The position numbers were made by a program, and so were the translations under genes. Positions 11,440 to 23,400 of a DNA stretch of 64,000 bases are shown here, piece by piece. The notes beneath the pieces were generated by a model, which was given only the letters and a program-made list of their open reading frames with translations, searched no databases and was not told where the DNA came from. The stretch covers positions 7,619,382-7,683,381 of the forward strand of contig NC_084474.1 of NCBI RefSeq assembly GCF_027409185.1, written 5' to 3'. The DNA is from Cynocephalus volans (taxonomy: Eukaryota > Chordata > Mammalia > Dermoptera > Cynocephalidae). The first letter of the stretch is position 1; each line of letters starts with the position of its first letter.

Positions 11440-13730
11440 ATTTTAAGGCCAATATATGTGACGATCTCTTAAAGGTAGAAAACAGATCAAGTTTCCACAC
11501 TTGTTGCCCTAGACGATGCATTTAATTATATTCACTTTCCTCTTTTATTGTTACATTGTCAATAAATCGCCTTAGAGAGATTTTTTTCTGCCCATAGAGT
11601 GAGCCATTAAAAATTTGGGAGCATTTTCATTTTTTTCTTCTGTTGTTTACTGAACTCAATGAAGAAACCTAAAAGGTGTTTATGCATTAAGTTCATACTT
11701 TGGAACAGATGAAAGTTCTCTCCTAAAAAAAGGAAGACCAAATAAGAGCGGAGGTCATGGAAAGTATCTCTTATTTTTTAAATTGGAGAAGTTCTAGGCA
11801 TGTTTATTATCAATTTGTAATTATTTGACTTCTGCTTTAACAGAGGAGTTGAAAGTTGCCCCCTTTAAAAGAAAAATATAATTCACTTCAAGTTCAAAAC
11901 TATGCAAATGCCAACAGCTGTGTTCATATGTTGCTAAAAATTTATTTTCTAAATAGCAACACTAAGATCAAACTTTATGTTAAAAAGAAATGCACGGATG
12001 ACTGAGGACACCAGGAGCTTCTGCCTTGCAGAGATGCCTTTACTATTATAATTTATTGAAACATAATTGATTGCACCTATCTGTGGGGTACTTTTGAGTC
12101 TGCAAGAGCCCAGTGAGGTGGGGATGGGAGCCTGCCTGTTGGTCAAGATGAGTGGTAGGTGACGGTTGTTGGTTCAGAGCCAGGCATCAGTGCTAATGAT
12201 GTGAATGTCAGCCTGACATGGTTTCCCTTATCACACCGGTGGAAAACTCTCAGTAAATTTCTAAAAACTAGCTTGCATTCTCTTTACATTTGACATCTTA
12301 AAAGATAGGCGAATTGGGTTTTTTGTTTTTTTTTTTGGCATTTTTTCTTGAATAAAATCAAAGTTAATTTCCTCAGGCTTTGTATTGGATTTACGGGCTG
12401 TAAGAATCAGCAGGCTTTAGGAAAATCCTATAAAAAATGGTTCAAATAGAATGGATCTTCAGTCTTAATCAGTTCAACTCACATCTCCAAAATGCTTTCC
12501 TGCCAGGTCTCATATGAATGAGTAGATTTTAGTTTAATAGAAGAATATACATACGCCCTGTTATTGTCCCATAAATTTTCATGTCTGAGGCTCCTGCAGC
12601 CATTTTTATTTTCTGTAGTTAGGCAGAAGTCTGTGAGGTTCAACAGACCTCTGAATTATGTAACATTTGGCTACTTAATGCATGATACTTTGTAGGCTTT
12701 GAGGGGCAAGATTTTCACATAAACAATCAAATCCAGCATTTTTTTTTTTTTAATTACCAGTAAGGAGACTTTGTATTTCCAGACATACTTAAGCCTATCT
12801 TCTCTGTTCCTGCCCAAGAAACATTAAAAAAGTATGTTCAACTTGTGGAATATGCAAGTTGGCTTCTCATAAGTTTTGAAATCAGTACCAAGCAAATAAT
12901 TTTTTAGTCCAAGAAGTGAGGAAACATAGTCACAGAAATCTGGTTTCACACTAAAACAGCCAAAATAAGCAAGAATTAGCAAAGAAAATATACTCATACC
13001 ACCTGTCTTTAGACCAGAGCCTTCTTTTCAACTACTCATATTTAGTAAGCAGTCAACTTTGCTGAGACAAAATGGTTACTTATTCAGTTTCTATCACAGG
13101 GACTCTGCAATTTATGAACACATCAGGATCCCAAAATTAATTTACAAGTTGATTGTCTGGAAGCAGAATGTATCTTCCATAGAAATGATGCTATTGACAG
13201 TGACTGTACTCCCAGGTAAGCCCATGCAATCCTGTTTAATACACAGCACAGCAAGACTGTATTTCCAGTTGGTCAGAGCACCCAGATTCCAGCAAGCCCA
13301 CAGTGTCCTGAGCTCTGACACCAGCAGGGAATGGGCAGTGGAGGAATGTTCCAGATGATCATTCTGGAAGCCTGGCAGCTCTCCAAGCATTACCAGAACT
13401 GGATTCCTATGGGAACCAAGAGGGAGGGTGGGAAGGGGTGAGGCCCTTGGCAGAGGCTCTGTTGGTGGCAATGACCTTGACCTCAGGGGTGGTCCTGGCC
13501 AGAAAACAATGTGGGGGCTCTGATTGCAGACCCTGGGAGAAGGGTCACAAGAAGAGCTTGCAGGGACGTTTCAGCGTTGCACAGGTTTCTAAGTCAGATA
13601 TCCTGCAGCAGATAGATCCCTTTATGTCAATGCTGACTTTCTCCCGGGAACTGGGGTGGGCTGAGGTCAACAATCTACACATCGCATTCAGATTCTGGGG
13701 TGCCCCAGTAATGCAGATGGTGCATTCCTA
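11440..13730. other. AT-rich, repeat-poor unique block
   Basis: No gene is seen. The stretch at about 12.34-12.70 kb has mixed, non-repetitive sequence with many homeodomain-like TAAT cores, so it is a candidate for non-coding conservation. A short L1-tail-like piece may lie at 12040-12095. Confidence 0.4.
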
Positions 13731-13734
13731 CCTT

Positions 13735-13930
13735 TACTAGGCATATGCGAAATATTGTTGGACAAATAAGTGTAGCCTCTTTGAGCCTCAATTTCTCCAT
13801 TCATAAACTGCAGGTAACACCTGTTCTCTGCCTGCACGCCTCGCAGGAATCCCGTGAAGATCTAAACGAAGTGGATTTTAAAGGAATCTATGTAGCTTAT
13901 GCTAAAGCCAAGTTATTTAAGGAGATATTG
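13735..13930 (+). repeat. Probable MIR fragment
   Basis: CTTTGAGCCTCAATTTCTCC, TTCATAAACTGCAGGTAACA and ATCCCGTGAAGATC follow MIR core order. Confidence 0.5.
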
Positions 13931-14027
13931 TTTAGACTTTAGTTAATACATGTGGGAAGAGGCCTAGTTAACTGACTGCTCTGATGTTTATATCTACTAG
14001 TAAGTTTTCATGATGTTCCAAATTACC

Positions 14028-14099
14028 AAAAAAAAATATATATATATAATAATAATAAAAAGGGTGGGGTGGGGGGTTGGGGGGGTTGTGAGGGAGGGA
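14028..14099. repeat. Low-complexity AT repeat next to a G-rich run
   Basis: An A run, (TA)n and (AAT)n lead into a G-rich stretch (about 14060-14088) with four or more runs of at least three G, matching a G-quadruplex pattern on the plus strand. Confidence 0.8.
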
Positions 14100-14169
14100 T
14101 AAATATGATTTGGCTGGTCCCTACATTTTAACAGAGAATTTTGCCGTAACTGTCAATTCCAAAGTGCCG

Positions 14170-14990
14170 TCTGCTGTGTGCACAGATGTGCAGGCGTCTA
14201 GGAGAGCTGGAGCGCCGCTGAGCACTGGCGAGAGGGCCCCGGCGGTGCTGGTTGCACTTGCCTGCTCATCAGGACGGACTGAAACGCACGTTAGGAGCAC
14301 GCGGCCCAGGCTTCTCTGGGCAGGGCAAGCCAACCCCGATTCCCTTCCCGGGCGCGGCGTCCGCGGGGCCTGGGGTCGGCGGGCGCGCCCCGCCCGGCCC
14401 GCGGCAGCTGCTCTTCTCGCGCCACGTGGCGCGGCTCCTGCAGCCAGCGGTTCACCGGAAGGTCTCCGCGGCTCGGGCATGTCAGCGGCGGCACGCCGGG
14501 CGGTGCAGGGACTTGCAGCGGGCGGCCGGCGGCGGTCCCCCGCGCGGCCAGCGGGCATCCCGCCTGCGCAGCGCAGCGCATCCTGCGGCGGGCGCGCGGG
14601 CGGGGGACGCCAGGTATGCGGAGGAGGAAAACAGGTCTGCGGCTCAAGCCCAGGCAGGACCGCCTTAGTCATCTCGTCGTTAAGGGCGCAGCGCCTCGCC
14701 TCTGGTTAGTCAGAGCCGCAGGTAAATAAAGAGCTCAGTGTCTGAGGGTCTGGCCCGCAGCAGTGCGCTCTGCCGTGCCGTTTGCAAACCAGCGCTCCCG
14801 CGTGCAGCCGGCGCTCGAGCGGGCTGCAGGACAGGTCGCTGCGGCGTGACCGCCGCGAAGGAGCTCGCTGAGACCCCAGGAAGACCAGGGAGCTCTTCCA
14901 CGAGCCATTTTCACCTTCCCCACGAACAGCAGCCCCCTCAGCCAGCCGGGGTAGGGCAGTGTGGGGGCGGTGCTATCTACGCTCTCCCCG
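14170..14990. promoter_or_regulatory. Orphan CpG island, candidate promoter
   Basis: GC-rich, CpG-dense block in otherwise AT-rich DNA, about 43 kb from the 3' end of SNAI2. It contains the palindrome GCCACGTGGC (CACGTG core 14423-14428) and a strong plus-strand splice donor CAG|GTAAAT at 14721/14722. Long open frames on both strands are Ala/Arg/Pro-rich composition artefacts without domains. It may be the promoter and first exon of an unannotated transcript; no protein gene is recognised. Confidence 0.6.
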
Positions 14991-16285
14991 CCCCCAACAC
15001 ACAAAGTCTGCAAAGGGTTGGAAAGAAAAGGGGAGATGACTTGATAGAAAATTAAAGCAAAATCCTTGACAAGTGTAAATGGTCACGCATGTCAGCCTGC
15101 TGTTAGAGGGGTTCTATAATAATGATTATTCTTGTGGCACTCTAATTTATTCCATACCGGTATGATAACCAGAGGACCCTGGTTGGACATGTGCAGAAAT
15201 GACGCTTTGTCCTTTACTGAATGTAACTCTTTGCAATGGATGCTTTGGGCTCTTCTGGGTAACAGTGAAAAGGGTGCCCTGTCTGACAATTTCCAGGCAG
15301 CTCTGGGGGCATGGGGTACCCGGGGTCGCTCCCGGGACGTGTGTCTGAGCAGCAGTGTGCCTGATGCGTTTGTCACACTTCCCACAGCTGGCACGGACAG
15401 GGAGGGCAGTGGAATGTGAACTTGCCAGATTAGGGGATCTGAAGGCCCAGACTGTGATGAAGCGGGATCTATGCGGGGGACCAGACCAGGGTCTCAGCTC
15501 ATAAATGTCTAGTTTTTCATGGTGGCAAGTGAGAAGGCAGTGTCTGCAAATGTCAGCTGACATCGTGGCCACATCTCTTAGCTCTGCGGTGCACAGGGAG
15601 TGTGAGCTGATGGACAGAAGGTGAAGGATCACTGTGTTTAGAAATGTGATTTCTTTTTATTGCTTACTTTATAAGTGTTGTTCCCTGGATAAAATCTTCC
15701 CACACTGAAGAGAGACAGGAGAAGGCATTATTAAATTCCTAGGAAGAGGGAGACACAGGATGGACTTCAGTTTGAATGTGCTTCCATTTGATCGCATCAT
15801 GTTCTCTTGCAGCCCCCAGTCCAGGTTTAATCAGAGATCTCGGCAGAGGTCCAGAAGCAGCCTCTCCCTTCCTTAGTGCGTGTTTGATAAGGGTGATGTA
15901 TGTAGGAGAATATGCCCACTTTCCTTGTGCTTTATGTGCTCTTTGTAAAATTGTTTTCTTTTTATTTTCTGATGATATGAACTATTACATACTCATTTTG
16001 CATAACAAATGTGCTTTAAAATAATGGCAATGTCTACTAATAGTTCTGCCACCAGCCTCGCGTTGTTTTGCTACATTTCTTTGTAGGCCTCTGTGTGCCC
16101 CGCCTTTTCATTACAGACTAAGAGATGTTTGGTATTTGCATGGCTTCAGTACCGCTTCTATGCAAACAACTCCCAGACTTTTCTTTTCAGTTTCACAGAG
16201 TTTCCCTGCTGTAATCCCATATCTTCTCAGCAGCAATTTTGACATTTCCATTTGTGTGGCCATATTCAAACTTTAATTTCTAAAT
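14991..16285. other. Unassigned intergenic sequence
   Basis: Mixed composition; no repeat or gene recognised with confidence. Confidence 0.4.
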
Positions 16286-17655
16286 ACTCAAAACTGAGTT
16301 CCTGAGCTTCCAGTCCACATGAGAGAGCACTGACTCATCTCTGCTCATCTCTATAGTACAACTGTAAAGTCTGGAAGTAACACACAGGCAACTCCAGGAG
16401 GACTCCTAGATGGAAAGAAGAAAGCAAGTAGCCTAGTCCCAGACCCAGGACCCAGGACCCAGGAGCAGCACAGAAAAGGGTCTCACAGCCCCACCCAACA
16501 GCACGAGGTGACTCAGGACTGGCATCTCCCACACCTAACCCAACAATGGGAGTCCCAAGTGGGCTCCTTCCTCCCTGGATGATAGCAGGAGAGCCAGCAG
16601 TGCCTGCAGGGGCATTTTGCTGGGAACCTACTGACAGCTAGAGGTCAAAGGAAAGGCTGTCCTTCCTGCTGGGCTGAGACCCCTCCCTCCCCTAGCAGAG
16701 GCACTGGCAGACAGGATACCAACACATTCTCTTTGTCCCCATGGGACACAGACTCCCTTTCCCTCCTATAGGCACACTGGGGCAGGAGAGCCCATAGGGA
16801 GGAGGCACCAGGACAAATGCCTGGATCTGGAAGCACTCTTTAAGCCCAAGGGCTGGAATTCCTTCCACCATCTACACACACCAGGCAGCTGGGCAGCCAG
16901 TAAGCAGAAATTCAGCCACAACAAGCAGACATCCAGGGAAATGCTCTCTGCCGTTCTGAACCTGAGATATCCTTCCCTCCCGAGGGACAGCCAGGAGACA
17001 GCAGCTGGGATTATCTCAACCAAATAAGCTGGCCTGGGAAGTGATCTTTGTCCTAGAACTCCCTTCCCCCATCCAGAGACCCTGGCTTCCTGGCCTAGGG
17101 GAGCTCCTTCTGCACCTTCAACTAGTATCAGCAGCGATCAGTGGGGCCCTTGGCACCAGAAAAAACAAGCAGAAGAAACGAACACTGCAAAGACTCTGAA
17201 TTTAAATTGTCACTAAAGCCGCAGCCTACAGAACTGCCCAGAACATACATGCAAAGCCTAAGCAGGGTGACAGCTTGATAAAACAGAGGATTTTAATAGG
17301 ATCCAGACACTCTGAATATAACAGACAAGATATCCAGAGTACAAGCAGAATTCATCTGGGACCAAGAAAAATCACAAGCTGAATGAGAAAAGACAATCAA
17401 CACTGAGCTGAATCCGATGCTGGGATTAAGAATTTTAAGGTAACCATCATAAAAATTTCAAATTTTTTGGACACAAATGAAAAATAGAAATAGAAATTAT
17501 AAAAGCAAAGAAGGGAAAATACAGAAAAGAACCAAATAAAAATCATAAAACTTAAAAATACAATAATCAAAACCAAAAACACACTGGATGAGCTCAATAG
17601 CACAGTGGAGATAACAGAGGACAGATAAGTAAATTTAATGGCAGATCAGTAGAAT

Positions 17656-17877
17656 TTGCTCAGTCTGGACATAGCAGAGAAAATAGATAGAAAAAAAAAT
17701 GGAGAGAGTCTCAGGAACCAGAGAGGAAACAGAACGAGGTCCAACATTTATATTATCAGAGTCACAGCGGAAGAGGAGAAAGAGAACGGGGCTGGAAGAG
17801 TATTCAAAGAAATAAAGTACACAGACTTCCCAAATGTGGAAAGTGAAAGATGGAAACCTGCATTTTCCAAAAGGTGA
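17656..17877 (+). pseudogene. L1/HAL1 ORF1 relic (73 codons)
   Basis: Open frame with GESLRNQRGNRTRSNIYIIR and EEEKENGAGRVFKEIKYTDF, recognisable as the conserved middle of L1-type ORF1 (an RNA-binding chaperone in live elements). It is far shorter than a full ORF1 of about 330 residues. Its counterpart is the minus-strand relic at 24995-25213. Confidence 0.7.
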
Positions 17878-18124
17878 GCAGACCCCAAATGAAAGAACTC
17901 CCATGGAATTCCATGCTAATACACATCATAATTAAATATCTGAAAGCTAAAGGCAACGAAAAAAATCTTGAAAGTAGTCAGAGGGAAATGAGTCATTACC
18001 TATAGGGGAACACCAAAGTGACTCACAGCATATTTCTTACCTGAAAACATGGAGTCCAGAGAGAAGAGGCATAACTTTTTAAAGTGCTTAAGGAAAATAA
18101 CTGTGAACTGTAAATTCTATAGCT

Positions 18125-18180
18125 GGCAAAAAAAAAAAAAAAAAAAAGAAAGAAAGAAAGAAAGAAAGAAAAAAAATCCT
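18125..18180. repeat. (A)n(GAAA)n tract
   Basis: An A run is followed by about six GAAA units and another A run. Confidence 0.95.
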
Positions 18181-19660
18181 TCAGAAATTAAGGCGGAGAG
18201 AACTAAGAGCATTTGTTGCTAGCAAATCAGCGTTTAGAGAATGTGTGTAGGAAATTATCTAAGAAGTTCTCTAAGCAGAAAGAAAATGATAATAAGGAAG
18301 GCTCAAAACTTTGGAAAGACGACACTTAAAACTGGTTAAAAAATAGAAGAAAATATAGTAGACTCTTCTTATGACTTACCTAAAGCACACTTGATGATTG
18401 AGGCAAGATTTATAGAACCGTCTGATGGTGCTTGTTATATGTTGAAGAAATAACTTAGAAAATTGCATTGCAGAAGTGGGAGAGTAAAGGAATCTAAATG
18501 GAAGTGTGGTTTCTACACTTCACTAAAATTGGTAAAATGTTGACACCAGCAGACTGTGATAACTTTTGTATGCATATTATAATTACCCACAACAACCACT
18601 GAGAAAATACACAGAGCTATATCCTAAAAATCACTATGAAGAAATCAAGATGAAATTGCTGTTAGACTTTATTAAAATTAAAACTGTTTTCTCTGTTCGA
18701 GACCTTGTGAAAAGCATGAAAAGACAGGCTACCAACTTGTAGAAAATATCTGAAAACTGCATATCCAACAAAAGATTAGTATCTAGAATATATAAAGAAC
18801 TTTCAAAGCTCAACAGTAAAAAAAACCCCAATCAATTCAATTCAGCAATTGGTGGAATACATGAACAGACCATTTGATGAAGAGAATACAAAGTAAGCAC
18901 ACGGCAAGCTGTTCATCATCACTATTATAAAAATTAAAACCATAATCAGATATCACCATATACTAATTAGAATGGCTAGGAAAAAAAAATGGTGACATCA
19001 AATGCTGGCAGTGAGGTGGACAATCTATCATTTATACAGAGGTGGTGGGAATGTAAAATGGTACAGACGCTTTGGAAAACAGTTGGTGGTTTTTTGTAAA
19101 ACTGAATATGCAACTACCATGCAACCCAGCAATTGTCCACTTGGACATCTATCCCAGAGAACAGAAAACAACCAAACGTCCTTCCATGGATGAAGGATTA
19201 AGCAAACGGTGGTACGTCCATACCATGGAATACTACTCAGCGGTAAAAGCGAATGATCTATTGATACACAACACAACGTGGGTGACTCCAGGGAATTGTT
19301 CTGAGTGAAGAAAAGCCAGTCCCAACAGGTTACATACTGTATGTTTCTACTTCTACAACATTCTTGAAATGACAAATTTATAAATATGAAAAACAGATTA
19401 GCGATTACTATAGGCCAGGGATAAGGGCATGTGGGGAAGGATGAGGTGGGACAACAGCGACAGGAGGGTTCCTTGCGGCGATGGAACTATTCTGTATCTT
19501 CACTGTATCGATGCCCGTATCCTCCTGCTTGAGATATTGGACTCTAGTTTTGTGAGATGTTGCCATTGGAAGAAACTGGATAAAATGTGTATTGGATGTT
19601 TCGGTATTATTTTTATAAATGCATGTCAATTTACAATTATGTTAAATATTTTTTAAAAGC

Positions 19661-21435
19661 TAGATCCAAATTTGTCCCAATTTAATAAAATTAAAGAATC
19701 AATTGGTTCTAACACCAGGGAACATCTGGCTAGAATTTATATCTTCTGTTTAATTCGAATGCTTATTAGTTTTCAAGATAGTAGTATATGGCAACATATT
19801 AAGACTCAGTTCCAGTTTAGAGTACTACAATTTTTTTGTGTTTCTTTATGTTAATACGTCATCCCCTTAGCAATATGCTGGGTGAAAATTATATCTATAA
19901 GACAATATATGGAACAAGAATGGGAGCTGGGAACAGCTAAATATATCAAACTGGGGTGAGGTTAGTTGGTAGAATAAAACTGTTCTATTTTAGGGTTTGA
20001 AATTTTCTTCACTTGAAAACATTTAAAATACAATATAAAAATTAAATTAATTGGACTTGGAAAGTATATATCTTTTCAGTAAGGTCTGTGATGTTTAAAG
20101 CAAGAGTAAACTTTTGTTTAAAGAATTTTTTTCTTCCTTTTCACCCCATGACATTTAATTGAAAGCAAAATAAAATGTGGCAACAACAAACTTTTAAATG
20201 TGCAATTTCATTAAGCAATATATGAGAGAAGAATTTGGCTAGTTGATAGTAAAACTCAATATGCTTTTGTTTATGAACAGAAAAGGAGCACTTAAATGAT
20301 AATTAAAATGACACAGTTTGATTAGCATTTGTGGTGAAAGCTTAGCTATGCTAATTCTCTCAACTTAATTGCCATTTCTTGATTAATGAAGATGAGGTTG
20401 GAGGCGGGGGGGCTGACAACTCCTCAAATCAATGCCTTTGTGGGTAGCACAGGGAGCTGATCAAGATATCAGATGCCATAAGATTTTCAGATATCAGATG
20501 CACACAGCTGTCACTGAAATACCTGGATATCTCAGCTGAATGGATTTTCATTCTAAACTGAACAGTTAACATATTAGTCAAACTTCTTGTAGGTAAAAGC
20601 ATTGCAGCATAGCTGTCACTGTTGCTTTCTCTTTGACACTTTCTTAACGTGGTATCCCAAGAGAACGCAGACGCACGAGGAGAACCATTTATCACGAGTT
20701 GTGTGTCGATCCAACTTGGCAAGTCATACTGCATGCAATAGGGTGGTACCAAAGAAAGCTTCTTACCCTTACCAGCCAAGATTTAAAAGTTAGAAAAAAA
20801 GGAAAGTTGAAATACATAGCACAAATGCTGGCAGCACTGTGTAAATATTATCTTTGGATAATTTAGGATTTATTCTCTTTATCTCTACTCCCAAATGCAT
20901 TGCATTGGATCAAGATAATTAATCCTTTGAAATTGGTAAATAAGCTAAAGTTAACAGGTATTGATCTATTATTATATGCATCACAGGAATTGTTTCTTGA
21001 GTCTTCAGTATGTGTTGACTTTGAAAGACAGGAGATGGATCAACTTAAACATTAACTTTTAAGTTTAGACCCAACTTGCCTATCAGCTTTTCTATTAGAG
21101 ATTAGTTGTTAATATTTTTGAGAAGAAAAGTGTTTAACTTTTTAAGGTAAAGAATATTTTCAGCTACTCAAGGCCTCTCTCTGGGTTTCCTTGCAGTGCC
21201 TGCCAAACCCTCTGATTCACATTGAGATGGGCGCTGCTTGTCCTGTCTATCCTGCTTATCCTTCAGCAGTGACATACCTGGGTGATGGGGCCTGCATGGA
21301 GCCCCAAACCTCACATGTTCTGCAGGGCCCACCAGGCTTTAGACTCCTGGGAATGGGCCAGAATAAGACCACAGGGGATCAGAGCCCAGGGGACAGGGAA
21401 GGTGTGACTCTCTGAGAGCACTTCAGTTACTTATT
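19661..21435. other. AT-rich unique block with a candidate conserved element
   Basis: No repeat is recognised. The part at 20.10-20.40 kb is packed with homeodomain-type cores (GATAATTAAAATGACAC, TTGATTAGCATTTGTGG, CTTAATTGCC). This is the texture of a developmental enhancer, but conservation cannot be seen from one sequence. Confidence 0.4.
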
Positions 21436-21439
21436 TCCC

Positions 21440-21545
21440 CCCCCAAATATTTTAAACATTTACTTGTACATATTTGTAGGGTACAGAGTGTTGTTTCAAT
21501 ATGTGCACATACTGCACAATGAGTGACTTTTACAACATTGTAGAG
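21440..21545 (-). repeat. Possible L1 3'-end fragment
   Basis: ACTTGTACATATTTGTAGGG, TACAGAGTGTTGTTTCAATA and TGTGCACATACTGCACAATG resemble the tail-region text of older L1 subfamilies in reverse orientation. Confidence 0.4.
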
Positions 21546-22155
21546 GCCAAACGAAAAGGAAGTGCTAACAGGGTTTGGCCCTTAAGCTACACAACTTTGG
21601 TTCTTGTTTTAGGTAACAATGGAGCTGAGAGTAGTAACTCCCACTCCTTCCTCTTAGGAAGGGAAGTCATCACGTCATTTAATCTTAACAAAGTTTTATG
21701 AATCTGCCTCTTACAGAAGATTTCTCCCAGCTTTGCCTCAGTGTTCTGGGTCCCTAGCATTCTGCTTTATGCCACCAGTAACAAAAAGCATGCCGTGCGA
21801 TGGGCTGGAGAACAGCTCTGGAGGAGCTGAGCCGAGCACAAAGGTAAGCCATCCTGCAGGTGAGGAGGGCAGTCTCAGCAGGAGAGACTAGGTCTTTAGG
21901 GCCTTTGAGCTGCCTGAACAGCACACAACCCCCGTGCCCCAGCAGTGCTGCCTCAAGTCAGATGCTCACTTATTCCGTAGGTTCTCACCCACAGCCCAAG
22001 CCTGCATCCTGCCTGGTGTCTCCTCCCTGCCTCCTGGACCATGCCCGCTTGGCCTTGAACTCCTCATCCTTTAAAGTGCTGTGGAAGTGGCCTGGACTGC
22101 TCTTGGGACACTCACTGATTCTGACCTTGTATTATGCTTATTCTCTGCCTCTTTT
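21546..22155. other. Unassigned intergenic sequence
   Basis: No gene or repeat recognised. Confidence 0.4.
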
Positions 22156-22159
22156 CAGA

Positions 22160-22410
22160 GTAAGTGATAGAGTCTAACAGACCTAGGGTTGGATCTGAGC
22201 GCAGCCATTTACTTGCTGTGTGACTTTGGACATTTACTCAAATACTTTAGATCTCGATGTTCTCATGCAAAGTGGGCATGATGATATTAGCAGCTTCCTT
22301 GGATTGTTGCAAGGATTTCATGAGATAATGCACTTAAGCATCGAATACAGAACTGGCACCTACTAAGCTCCGCACAACAGTTTTTATAATCTTTATTAAT
22401 CATAATAAAT
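22160..22410 (+). repeat. MIR SINE, nearly full length
   Basis: Words in order: TTACTTGCTGTGTGACTTTG, ATCTCGATGTTCTCATGC, AAAGTGGGCATGATGATATT, GGATTTCATGAGATAATGCA and ACTGGCACCTACTAAG. Confidence 0.85.
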
Positions 22411-22943
22411 ATTAATGTTATTGATTTTACTTCAAAGCACATTTTCATCAAAGCCAGTCTAATTTAAAACCTATCCACACCTATTTTATTTAAATGAAAG
22501 AAAATAAGCTTAATGTATATTAAAGACCTCATCAAAGAATGGCATCAAACATAAAAACTATTAATATAACTAATTCTTGTTTTCATTTAATAAACAAATG
22601 TTAACTTGAGCACTCATTTGTTAGCCACTATTCTATTCTCTGTACATATAGCAATATCTCCTGGAATTTTTTATTTAGATAAGGACCTCAAAAATTAAAG
22701 ATTTATGTTTAAATAGATTCTTATTCTTTTTTTGGCTATTAGTTTCAAACAGTGTACTTGAAAAGAGGTTTTAGGATAGCCTGTCAGTGGCTAGAGTAGT
22801 CAAAGAATAGTTTCATTCACAGATTTTATAAATATTTATTTAGAATATCCTATAGTTCCAGTTAAACATATGAAACTATTTTTAGGCGTACTTTTATCAG
22901 ACAAGGGAGCCTTGAAAATGTGGGTTTGCAAAGGGGAATTAAA
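22411..22943. other. AT-rich unassigned sequence
   Basis: Unique-looking AT-rich DNA; nothing recognised. Confidence 0.4.
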
Positions 22944-22955
22944 CAGCCCCAGATG

Positions 22956-23103
22956 GGGCCGAGCCCGTGGCGCACTCGGGAGAGTGCGTCGCTGGGAGCG
23001 CAGCGACGCTCCTGCCGCGGGTTCGGATCCTATATAGGAATGGCCGGTGCACTCACTGGCTGAGTGCCGGTCACGAAAAAGGCAAAAAAAAAAAAAAAAA
23101 AAA
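22956..23103 (+). mobile_element. tRNA-derived SINE, CYN/t-SINE-like, with target-site duplication
   Basis: This 148-bp element starts GGGCCGAGCCCGTGGCGC. The A box is TGGCGCACTCGG (22968-22979), the B box is GGTTCGGATCC (23020-23030), and a tRNA-unrelated tail with A run ends it (23084-23103). It is flanked by the perfect 12-bp duplication CAGCCCCAGATG (22944-22955 and 23105-23116), so it is a young insertion. From memory it resembles the colugo (Dermoptera) tRNA-Ile-derived SINE; lemurs have related tRNA SINEs. It is the best clue to the species. Confidence 0.85.
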
Positions 23104-23109
23104 GCAGCC

Positions 23110-23393
23110 CCAGATGAAATCAGAGTTGCATGGCTGGAAGAGAGGGTGTGCATTGGAGAGCAGCTCCATTCACTGAGGCTGCCTCAGGAAAGGAGCAGCC
23201 AGGCCCTGCAGGGTGGCAAGCCGGTGGGTGCAGGGGAGGATGCATACTGTTTACGACAATGCGGATAACATTCTTGACATGACAGAATTACACGGGTGGA
23301 GGACTCATAGTTTTTGCTTCGTAAATTTGAGGCTCTGTTGTTTGCTGTGTCTACATTTGTGACCATTGTGTGTCGTAGGGGATAGATCCTTTT
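23110..23393. other. Unassigned sequence
   Basis: Flank of the SINE; no feature recognised. Confidence 0.4.
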
Positions 23394-23400
23394 ACCAGTA

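Larger units (their letters stand above)
16290..19660 (+). repeat. HAL1-like (half-L1) element: 5' UTR, ORF1 relic and L1-type 3' end
   Basis: The 5' part (to about 17.2 kb) is CCC-rich, like an L1 5' UTR. An ORF1-like frame lies at 17656-17877 (RSNIYIIRV and EEEKENGAGRVFKEIKY), which resembles the L1 ORF1 coiled-coil/RRM region. It then jumps past the endonuclease and RT to L1 ORF2 C-terminal text (YYSAVKAND near 19.24 kb) and a 3' UTR. Lack of the RT with ORF1 kept is the half-L1 architecture, though an internally deleted L1M cannot be excluded. An A/GAAA run (18125-18180) sits inside. Confidence 0.75.

Noticed and set aside
14110..14709. 199-codon and 183-codon overlapping frames on opposite strands
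   Set aside because: Both are Ala/Arg/Pro/Gly-rich and arise because stop codons are rare in a CpG island.
22956..23035. Functional tRNA gene
   Set aside because: A and B boxes are present, but the anticodon arm and acceptor stem do not form a proper cloverleaf, and the element has an A tail and target duplication, so it is a SINE.
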